From Candidatus Bathyarchaeota archaeon (GTDB lineage Archaea; Thermoproteota; Bathyarchaeia; Bathyarchaeales; DTEX01), in assembly GCA_026414245.1 (NCBI GenBank), contig JAOAJJ010000063.1, positions 1-6,377 on the forward strand: a stretch of DNA of 6,377 nt. Direction: 5' to 3'. The notes beneath the pieces were generated by a model that did no database searches, had not been told where the DNA came from, and was given only the letters and a program-made list of their open reading frames with translations. Made by a program: the position numbers and the translations under genes. Shown piece after piece: positions 1 to 4,381 of this stretch; the stretch's first letter is position 1, and each line of letters starts with the position of its first letter.

Positions 1-381
1 GCTACGAACCGCTACAAACGGATCCTTTTCACCGACTCTTCTAGCAAGTTCCTCATAGGCTTTAACTATCTCCTCCTCCAAGTCTCTGGGCATCTCTGCG
101 GAGGCTATAAGGCTCCTTATCTTTGCGCCGACACGCTGTAAGGTTTGCGTATCATTTGGATCCTTAAGCTCCTTAAGAATCTCAGCTATCTTTTCATCGA
201 GCTTATTTGCCTTTATATAGTATCTATATGCCTCAGCAGTCGTCGCAAAACCGTAGGGTACTGGAACACCGGTTCTCCTAGTCATTTCGCCTAAACTCGC
301 GCTTTTTCCGCCGACTAACGGCACATCTTCGATCCCTATCTCGTCAAACCATAATACATATCTTCCCTTCTTCTCAGACAT
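1..381 (-). CDS. ppsA: Phosphoenolpyruvate synthase, N-terminal part (cut by window edge)
   Basis: Phosphoenolpyruvate synthase (pyruvate, water dikinase) converts pyruvate and ATP to PEP, AMP and phosphate in the cytoplasm; in archaea it mainly serves gluconeogenesis. Only the first 127 codons are present, out of roughly 750-820 in the family; the gene runs off the left edge. What is seen is the start of the ATP-grasp-like nucleotide-binding domain: the 'VGGKSASLGEM' motif at residues 23-33 with the ATP-binding Lys26, then 'GVPVPYGFATTAEAY' at 38-52, and the beginning of the 'VAVRS' motif at 123-127, the last residues visible. The ATG at 381 has a strong Shine-Dalgarno sequence (AGGAGGG, 389-395) seven bases upstream. 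It starts only 21 bases after the L10e stop codon, so it is probably the second gene of an L10e-ppsA transcript. Family assignment is firm; pyruvate phosphate dikinase shares this N-terminus but usually differs in length and insertions not visible here. Confidence 0.93.
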   Translation of the reverse strand, partial: MSEKKGRYVLWFDEIGIEDVPLVGGKSASLGEMTRRTGVPVPYGFATTAEAYRYYIKANKLDEKIAEILKELKDPNDTQTLQRVGAKIRSLIASAEMPRDLEEEIVKAYEELARRVGEKDPFVAVRS

Positions 382-388
382 TTTTCTT

Positions 389-395
389 CCCTCCT
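389..395 (-). promoter_or_regulatory. Ribosome binding site of ppsA
   Basis: AGGAGGG on the minus strand, seven bases before the ATG at 381. It lies inside the 21-base spacer after the L10e stop, so the downstream gene can be translated independently from a shared mRNA. It fixes the start of phosphoenolpyruvate synthase. Confidence 0.8.
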
Positions 396-402
396 ATCCC
401 TA

Positions 403-924
403 TTATTTGGTTTGAGCTTGAATTGTTTGTGAGGATATTTTCTCAACTATTATTCTACATGGAGTCGGCAATTTAACTGAGGCTCTCCTAAGAGCCTCTT
501 TCGCAACTTCTAAACCTCCCTCATCAACTTGGACAATAATGATTTTCTGGTTAGGCTCCACACGGGCAGCTCTACCAATAGGCTTGCCGAAAGCTCTACG
601 CATACCCTCCTGAAGCCTATCGGCGTGAGCACCAAATATCATCTTATTCTCCCTTAAAATGACATGGGGGAGGACAAGAACCCGCATAAAAAACTTTTCA
701 CCCAGCATCTTCTGCAAATACCTGTTAGCTGCGATTCGCGCGGCTTCAAGCGCGTTATGCCTAATCTGAGCTCTCTCCTCTGTGATTAAGGAGACCTGAT
801 AAGTGTAGTTATCTGAAGGCTTCCCGAAAGTAAATTTTGTTATTTTAGACTGCGGGGCGCCATGAATATATTCCTGTCTCGTGTATGCCATGCCCTTGAC
901 TTCACGATAGTTCCGAGCTTTCAT
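403..924 (-). CDS. rpl10e: 50S ribosomal protein L10e (uL16)
   Basis: Archaeal/eukaryotic-type L10e, the counterpart of bacterial L16, a large-subunit protein that sits near the A-site tRNA elbow. The 173-residue length is normal for archaea. The N-terminus 'NYREVKGMAYTRQEYI' (5-20) matches the family start (Cys-Tyr-Arg... AYTRxEYI). The signature 'ADRLQEGMRRAFGKPIGRAA' at 101-120 is the conserved core, including the flexible loop near the peptidyl transferase centre. The ATG at 924 is chosen because the protein starts right at the conserved block. A weak SD-like AAAGGGA lies at 932-938 and a TATA-like box at 959-966. In many archaea this gene is monocistronic or near translation genes; here phosphoenolpyruvate synthase follows directly, which is unusual. 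No defects are seen. Confidence 0.97.
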   Translation of the reverse strand: MKARNYREVKGMAYTRQEYIHGAPQSKITKFTFGKPSDNYTYQVSLITEERAQIRHNALEAARIAANRYLQKMLGEKFFMRVLVLPHVILRENKMIFGAHADRLQEGMRRAFGKPIGRAARVEPNQKIIIVQVDEGGLEVAKEALRRASVKLPTPCRIIVEKISSQTIQAQTK

Positions 925-958
925 ATCAAAGTCCCTTTAGCATTAAAAAGAGCAGAAG

Positions 959-966
959 TATTTAAA
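959..966 (-). promoter_or_regulatory. TATA box for the L10e-ppsA transcript
   Basis: TTTAAATA on the minus strand, preceded by a purine-rich BRE-like stretch (AAGGAAGAG). The box is centred about 38 bases before the L10e ATG. With the usual archaeal spacing of about 26 bases, transcription would begin near 937 and leave a leader of about 12 bases carrying the AAAGGGA element. The promoter is inferred from sequence only. Confidence 0.55.
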
Positions 967-1000
967 CTCTTCCTTTCAAAAGGTCTCAGAAAACATTTAT

Positions 1001-1522
1001 CTATATTCCCAATCTTTTGTTCCTAAACCATATCTTGGCTAAATCATCGTAATTCTTAAAGACCTCCCTCAATATTGGAATATACATTTTTATCTCTTCA
1101 TCAGTCATATACTGGAACTGATATTCACCGGTATACGGCGACGGTTCACCTATCCTAGTTATAAACTCTATATGCATGAACGGGTCTCCACGCTTAATAG
1201 TTATCGGAGTCCTATCATTATTCAGGTTCACAACCTCAAGGGCTAATCTACCAATAAACCCGCTATGAACCTTAGCAGCATTCAGGAAAGACAGTCCCAT
1301 CCTACCATACTTACTCTTAGCAGTTAAATGAGCGACGATGTTTGGCGGGGTAAACACTATTTCATTAGAAACTAGATTTTTATGCTCAAGATACTGTAAA
1401 GTGGTCTCCTCTCTAACCGTTAAAACATAGCCATCGCCATCAAGGAGATTTAAGTCAAACGGGTAAATACACTTATACTTCTCTATCAGCTTAAACAACT
1501 CATCCCTACCAAGTATACACAT
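1001..1522 (-). CDS. dCTP deaminase/dUTPase superfamily protein, unusual motif residues
   Basis: A 173-residue protein of the trimeric dCTP deaminase (Dcd)/dUTPase fold; the family makes dUMP precursors or removes dUTP. The N-terminus 'ILGRDELFKLIEKYK' (3-17) resembles the Dcd 'ILSDRDIL' start. 'KSKYGRMGL' (69-77) aligns with the E. coli Dcd block 'RSSLARLGL', keeping Ser70 and Arg74. 'AAKVHSGFIGRLALEVVN' (82-99) aligns with the core block and keeps Glu96, equivalent to the Dcd catalytic glutamate. 'YTGEYQFQ' (130-137) matches the C-terminal lid. Oddities: His86 replaces the Asp usually found in 'xIDPG', and Val33 stands where the N-terminal motif normally has an Asp (SxDLRL). So fold and family are supported, but whether it deaminates dCTP, hydrolyses dUTP or does something else is open. 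No SD is seen; a TATA-like box about 37 bases upstream suggests a near-leaderless transcript. Confidence 0.78.
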   Translation of the reverse strand: MCILGRDELFKLIEKYKCIYPFDLNLLDGDGYVLTVREETTLQYLEHKNLVSNEIVFTPPNIVAHLTAKSKYGRMGLSFLNAAKVHSGFIGRLALEVVNLNNDRTPITIKRGDPFMHIEFITRIGEPSPYTGEYQFQYMTDEEIKMYIPILREVFKNYDDLAKIWFRNKRLGI

Positions 1523-1554
1523 CTCAATTCACAATAAGCTACAACTCAAGCAAA

Positions 1555-1562
1555 ATTTAAAA
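1555..1562 (-). promoter_or_regulatory. TATA-like box of the dCTP deaminase-like gene
   Basis: TTTTAAAT on the minus strand, centred about 37 bases before the ATG at 1522. Usual archaeal spacing puts transcription start near 1530, leaving a leader too short for a ribosome binding site, consistent with the absence of an SD motif. Confidence 0.45.
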
Positions 1563-1612
1563 TCTTACTCGATACGCATATATACACCCGAAAAATATGC
1601 AGCCACATCAAA

Positions 1613-1620
1613 GTTTAAAT
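1613..1620 (+). promoter_or_regulatory. Candidate TATA box of the tRNA-Arg gene
   Basis: GTTTAAAT preceded by a BRE-like CAAA, about 50 bases before the mature tRNA 5' end, which would leave a leader of roughly 25 bases to be removed by RNase P. A second candidate, ATAAAATA (1638-1645), is closer and would give almost no leader. The sequence does not decide between them. Confidence 0.4.
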
Positions 1621-1676
1621 TCTACAACCCATAGAAGATAAAATAGGGCCGCTGGGATGCGAAGACAGGGCCCGTG

Positions 1677-1707
1677 AAATTGGGCCCATAAACGCCCAAT
1701 TCGGGAA
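1677..1707 (+). other. tRNA intron 1 (31 bases, between positions 9 and 10)
   Basis: The insertion folds into a textbook archaeal bulge-helix-bulge. The central four-base helix is CCCG (1671-1674) with CGGG (1702-1705). The 5' bulge is TG^A (1675-1677), the 3' bulge is AA^G (1706-1708), and the inner helix AATTGGGC/GCCCAATT (1678-1685/1694-1701) is a perfect eight pairs closing an eight-base loop. Cutting each three-base bulge after its second base joins TG directly to GCGT, which restores mature positions 8-9 and the D stem exactly. The outer helix is weak (one G-C pair). The intron's CGGG pairs with the same acceptor bases that later pair with the 3' acceptor strand, so splicing and acceptor folding compete. 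The tRNA splicing endonuclease is the expected enzyme. Confidence 0.9.
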
Positions 1708-1737
1708 GCGTAGTTTGGATAACGCGTCGGCCTTCTA

Positions 1738-1753
1738 AACTGGTGCTGATGAA
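1738..1753 (+). other. tRNA intron 2 (16 bases, canonical position 37/38)
   Basis: The anticodon stem only forms if 16 bases after A37 are removed, leaving a seven-base loop. The splicing motif is relaxed: C32-T33-T34-C35 pairs with GATG (1748-1751) with one T-T mismatch, bulges are TA^A and AA^A, and the inner helix is almost absent (one A-T pair). Because both junctions lie in runs of A, the exact cut could shift by a base without changing the mature sequence. Confidence 0.82.
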
Positions 1754-1797
1754 AGCCGGAGATCCCGGGTTCAAATCCCGGCGGGCCCGCCAAAAGC

Positions 1798-1806
1798 TTT
1801 TCTCTC
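1798..1806 (+). terminator. Oligo-T terminator of tRNA-Arg
   Basis: TTTTCTCTC, a pyrimidine/T-rich run starting six bases after the encoded CCA, typical of archaeal tRNA gene ends. The palindrome AAAAGCTTTT (1792-1801) overlaps the terminal A. Confidence 0.5.
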
Positions 1807-1902
1807 TGAGATTTTAGGTTTTGGAAGGTTTTAGGGTTTGAGGATGTATCCGTCTGATGGATAGTTTTCTAATCGATGGATGTCTCTGAAGTCTGGAGCT
1901 TG

Positions 1903-1920
1903 GGTTGATGCAACCTTTTT
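1903..1920 (+). terminator. Hairpin followed by five T residues
   Basis: Stem GGTTG/CAACC (1903-1907/1911-1915) with loop ATG, immediately followed by TTTTT (1916-1920) on the plus strand. It has intrinsic-terminator shape. It could be a backup terminator for read-through from the tRNA gene, or the end of an unrecognised short transcript between 1803 and 1915. It lies just past the convergent oxidoreductase stop at 1943. Confidence 0.4.
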
Positions 1921-1942
1921 CACACTTTAACCTTGAACCTAC

Positions 1943-2983
1943 CTATATTTTGCACTTCTCAAAGCATTTTTCTATAATCCACATAACCCTGCGAACCATT
2001 TCGGACGTTATAGCTAATGGTTTGCCCTGGCGTAGCGTCTTATATAATTCTTGATAGAATCTTATTGCGCTTGCACCCCAATATTCGGATTCAGCAATAC
2101 TCCAGCTCTCCTCCCTCCACGGTATCTCCTCTAAATTATAGCTGCGGTCGGGGGTTGGCTCCGCCTCCACATGTCTTGGGGGCAGGTCTTCCGGATTAAA
2201 ATACTTCCACCTGAGAGAAAATCTATTACCGGTAAGTCCTCCCCGCGTACCCATAACCAGCCATGTGTTTTGGGGGTAAGCGCATGCTCTAGTCACCTCG
2301 ATATCTATGAGCGGGGCATCCTGCGCTTTTAATATAATTTTCACGTGGTCTTCGGCGTCACCTAAGGTTAATGTTCTTTGCAGGTCGCAGAAAACTTCAG
2401 GTTCCCTATCACCAATAAAGGAGAGCCCCTGAATTATGAGGTGCACACCATTATTCCTCAGCTCTCCTCCCCCGAATTTCTTCAGCGTCTGCCAATCCCA
2501 TCGCCTACCAAACGAGTGTGAGTGGATTTTTATGAGAACTATTCTCCCAAGCTTCCCAGATTGTATAACCTCTTTAACTTTCAAGTAGTCTGGGTTAAAT
2601 AAGCTATTCTGGAATACAGCCAATATTTTTCCAGTTTTCCTAGCTGATTCTATCATGGCGTCGGCTTCAGCAAGGCTAGTAGCCATAGGTTTCTCGCAGA
2701 CAACATGCTTCCCAGACTCTAAAGCCTTTATTGTCTGCGGGGCGTGAAGATAGCTTGGTGTAGCTATCACCGCCAGCTCAACCTCCCTATCCCTTATAAA
2801 CTCATCGAAGTCGGCATAGGCTCTACAGCCATTTTTCTCCACGGCTTCCCGACGTCTCTCCTCTATTGGGTCTGAAACGGCTACGATCCTATATTTGTCG
2901 GATAAAATTTCGAATGCCCTGGCGTGAATATTCCATCCGCTTCTACCCAAACCAGCTATTCCAACCCTCACCTGATCATCCAT
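1943..2983 (-). CDS. Gfo/Idh/MocA family NAD(P)-dependent oxidoreductase
   Basis: A 346-residue sugar or polyol dehydrogenase of the glucose-fructose oxidoreductase/inositol dehydrogenase family, usual length, cytosolic. The Rossmann motif GLGRSG is at residues 11-16 and ends a GIAGLG strand-turn. The 'CEKPMA' motif (96-101) carries the family Lys of EKP. The C-terminal half has 'RRWDWQTLKKFGGGELRNNG' (160-179) with His181, the region that positions the catalytic His. Where most members have Asp-xxx-His, this one has Asn177-xxx-His181, and the Asp usually three residues after His is Ile184. Start choice: a TTG at 2989 is in frame, but GAGGCGG (2990-2996) lies six bases before the ATG at 2983 and abuts the TTG, so the ATG is preferred. 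It lies downstream of the TIM barrel gene on the same strand, a frequent partner in polyol catabolism. Substrate unknown. Confidence 0.93.
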   Translation of the reverse strand: MDDQVRVGIAGLGRSGWNIHARAFEILSDKYRIVAVSDPIEERRREAVEKNGCRAYADFDEFIRDREVELAVIATPSYLHAPQTIKALESGKHVVCEKPMATSLAEADAMIESARKTGKILAVFQNSLFNPDYLKVKEVIQSGKLGRIVLIKIHSHSFGRRWDWQTLKKFGGGELRNNGVHLIIQGLSFIGDREPEVFCDLQRTLTLGDAEDHVKIILKAQDAPLIDIEVTRACAYPQNTWLVMGTRGGLTGNRFSLRWKYFNPEDLPPRHVEAEPTPDRSYNLEEIPWREESWSIAESEYWGASAIRFYQELYKTLRQGKPLAITSEMVRRVMWIIEKCFEKCKI

Positions 2984-2989
2984 ATTCAA

Positions 2990-2996
2990 CCGCCTC
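2990..2996 (-). promoter_or_regulatory. Ribosome binding site deciding the oxidoreductase start
   Basis: GAGGCGG on the minus strand ends six bases before the ATG at 2983 and directly adjoins the upstream in-frame TTG (2989). The spacing supports the ATG, shortening the protein by two residues from the longest reading. Confidence 0.6.
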
Positions 2997-3243
2997 TATA
3001 ACATGAAGCATGAAATATGTTAGAGAAACACTAATTTTCAGTTTTCTTGCATCAATATTGCCAATGAAAACGGAGGCATAAATCTTTAGCTTCAAGACCA
3101 GCTGGGTAGCCCCCCTTCACCCATCATCTACTTATCGTTCCTAGCCAAAGATCTTAAACAGGTATCGCATCAGGCTCCTCAAGAGGTTCAGTGTGCGTAC
3201 GACTCTTTCTCTAGGATTCAATCAAATAGTCCTCCTTTCGACT

Positions 3244-3283
3244 AAAAATCGCCTCGGCGTTTTGATGCCTAAATAACAACGCC
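3244..3283 (-). terminator. Terminator-like hairpin after the TIM barrel gene
   Basis: On the minus strand, GGCGTT (3278-3283) begins two bases after the stop codon and pairs with AACGCC (3256-3261) across a 16-base loop. Seven bases further on is a TTTTT run (3244-3248). It suggests the TIM barrel transcript ends here, separate from the oxidoreductase gene downstream. Confidence 0.4.
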
Positions 3284-3284
3284 T

Positions 3285-4061
3285 TCAACCACAGAATATG
3301 TTGAAGAGATGTCTGGCGAATCTAGGTACTCCTATTTTAGGGTCTTCCTCCTCCTCATATTCTATTGAGAGGAAACCATTATAGCCTTTAGATAACAAGG
3401 CTTTCTTTATCCACTCATAATCTATCACTTCACGCTTACCTTTATCTAGATGCGCGCTTACCTTCGCATGTATATGTACAGCGTAGGGAATAGTCTTAGA
3501 TATCTCCTCATACAATGGCTCCCTATAGTTACCTAGATCGAGGTTCACTTTAAACCATTGAGAATTAACCTCTTCAACTATTTTTATCACGTCGCTCGCT
3601 CTGGAGGTTATGCCGCCGTGATTCTCTATAGCGATAATAACTCCATTCTCCTCAGCGTAATTGACGCATGATTTAATGGATTCAACCACCCATTTCATCG
3701 CGTCATCAACGTGAACTCCCTCGGAAACATATCCTCCAAATACTCTTAGGCAGGGGGCTCCAAGCTCACGTGCTATTTCTATTCCCTCCTTCACAGCCTT
3801 AACGTTCTTTTCTCTTTCAGAAGGGTTCGGGTCGCAGAAGTTTGTAGATATGCCGACGCAGGATATTGGTAGACCCCGGATGGCGGAAAGCCTCTTAAGC
3901 GTTCTAAGATAAGATTTTTCCTTTGATGGAAGCCAATATAACGTTAATTCAACCCCATCCAGCCCTATACGATATGCTTCTTCAATAAAGTCTTCATACT
4001 TCATTCTACCGTCTTTAAGGTAATCACGGTAAGAGTAAGCTGCGCAGCCAATTTTAATCAT
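3285..4061 (-). CDS. Sugar phosphate isomerase/epimerase, xylose isomerase-like TIM barrel
   Basis: A 258-residue protein of the AP-endonuclease-2/xylose isomerase-like TIM barrel superfamily, which includes hexulose/ketose epimerases, inosose dehydratase (IolE-like) and hydroxypyruvate isomerase. The barrel begins 'IGCAAYSYRDY' (4-14), with 'GLDGVELT' (33-40) as the second strand. Likely metal ligands appear in order: Glu146 in 'AIENHGG', Asp175 in 'NLDLGN', His198 (or His196) in 'HIHAK', and Glu234 in 'SIEYE'. The site usually held by His after 'DxG' is Asn178. Length is typical, and no signal peptide is present. The ATG at 4061 has GAGGGAG seven bases upstream (4069-4075). It lies between a sugar-nucleotide epimerase and a Gfo/Idh/MocA oxidoreductase, all on the minus strand, which suggests sugar or polyol conversion. 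The exact substrate cannot be read from the sequence. Confidence 0.92.
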   Translation of the reverse strand: MIKIGCAAYSYRDYLKDGRMKYEDFIEEAYRIGLDGVELTLYWLPSKEKSYLRTLKRLSAIRGLPISCVGISTNFCDPNPSEREKNVKAVKEGIEIARELGAPCLRVFGGYVSEGVHVDDAMKWVVESIKSCVNYAEENGVIIAIENHGGITSRASDVIKIVEEVNSQWFKVNLDLGNYREPLYEEISKTIPYAVHIHAKVSAHLDKGKREVIDYEWIKKALLSKGYNGFLSIEYEEEEDPKIGVPRFARHLFNIFCG

Positions 4062-4068
4062 ATTTCAT

Positions 4069-4075
4069 CTCCCTC
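4069..4075 (-). promoter_or_regulatory. Ribosome binding site of the TIM barrel gene
   Basis: GAGGGAG seven bases before the ATG at 4061, supporting that start. Immediately upstream is an AT-rich tract (4077-4105) with several TATA-like options (TTTAATTAA, AAATATTTTA). Confidence 0.7.
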
Positions 4076-4138
4076 TTAATTAATTAAATGCCATAAAATA
4101 TTTTAGATTTTGGTTGGATCCTGCTCGTTTTATCATTG

Positions 4139-4173
4139 TGGTTTTCCAGCCATAACTAGGTTTGAGAAAACCA
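4139..4173. repeat. 8-bp inverted repeat
   Basis: TGGTTTTC (4139-4146) and GAAAACCA (4166-4173) are perfect inverted copies separated by 19 bases, in the gap upstream of the TIM barrel gene promoter region. It could be an RNA stem-loop or a protein binding site; nothing nearby decides. Confidence 0.45.
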
Positions 4174-4381
4174 TACATTTATTCCAGATTTAATCATTAT
4201 GCAAAGTTTATGCTATTAGATCATTGAATTCTTGTTAAATCAATGCTCTCAATCGCTAACCCTATCTTTTAGATCTGGGGATAGAAGTATTTTAATCCGC
4301 CCTATTGTAAATAGATTGGATTGCGCCAATCATGAGCGATATGATGAAATTCGCTGAAAATGGAACTTGATTCTAAGCTGT

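Larger units (their letters stand above)
1668..1792 (+). tRNA. tRNA-Arg (anticodon UCU) with two introns, CCA encoded
   Basis: A complete tRNA cloverleaf forms once two insertions are removed. Acceptor GGGCCCG (1668-1674) pairs with CGGGCCC (1782-1788), seven G-C pairs, followed by discriminator G and encoded CCA (1790-1792). Positions 8-9 are TG (1675-1676). The D arm is GCGT/ACGC (1708-1711/1722-1725) with loop AGTTTGGATA. The anticodon stem is TCGGC (1727-1731) with GCCGG (1755-1759), including one T-G pair; the loop is C-T-TCT-A-A with the anticodon at 1734-1736, reading AGA codons. The T stem CCGGG/CCCGG (1765-1769/1777-1781) has the standard loop TTCAAAT. The mature length is 75 bases without CCA. 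Introns are at 1677-1707 (between mature positions 9 and 10) and 1738-1753 (between 37 and 38). A minus-strand ORF over this gene ('AGPPGFEPG') is the familiar antisense-tRNA artefact, not a protein. Confidence 0.95.
2984..3284 (-). other. 301-base gap between the oxidoreductase and TIM barrel genes
   Basis: No recognised gene. It holds the terminator-like hairpin of the TIM barrel gene (3244-3283), a strong AAAGGAGG ribosome binding site (3231-3238) placed nine bases before a TTG that opens a 26-codon ORF (3141-3221), the small palindrome CCTCTTGAGG around 3178-3187, and near 2990-3020 the leader of the oxidoreductase with an AT-rich stretch (ACATATTT) that may be its TATA box. Another short frame through the same segment reads 'RTHTEPLEEPDAIPV' then stop, which has the feel of a decayed protein C-terminus, but I cannot assign it. 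Confidence 0.5.
4062..4381. other. 320-base gap between the TIM barrel gene and the epimerase
   Basis: No gene recognised. The left part (4062-4105) is the AT-rich promoter region of the TIM barrel gene. The rest contains three inverted repeats: TGGTTTTC/GAAAACCA (4139-4146/4166-4173), CATTGA/TCAATG (4222-4227/4240-4245) and GATTGG/CCAATC (4314-4319/4326-4331). A 12-codon plus-strand ORF begins at the ATG at 4332, too short to support. The segment immediately after the epimerase stop has only a TTTT run as a possible terminator on the minus strand. Confidence 0.5.

Noticed and set aside
1744..1756. C/D-box-like TGATGA in tRNA intron 2
   Set aside because: The intron is only 16 bases, with no room for guide sequences and a D box; the match is incidental.
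1608..1793. 61-codon minus-strand ORF starting 'MAGPPGFEPG'
   Set aside because: It is the antisense of the intron-containing tRNA-Arg; this peptide is a well-known artefact of translating tRNA 3' ends in reverse.
2017..2199. 60-codon plus-strand ORF
   Set aside because: It lies inside the oxidoreductase gene on the opposite strand, with no recognisable motif or ribosome binding site.
4340..4360. ATGATGA followed by CTGA, resembling C and D boxes of a guide RNA
   Set aside because: Only about six bases separate the boxes, too short for a guide, and no second box pair is visible nearby.
4332..4370. 12-codon plus-strand ORF beginning at ATG 4332
   Set aside because: Too short, without a ribosome binding site or recognisable product.
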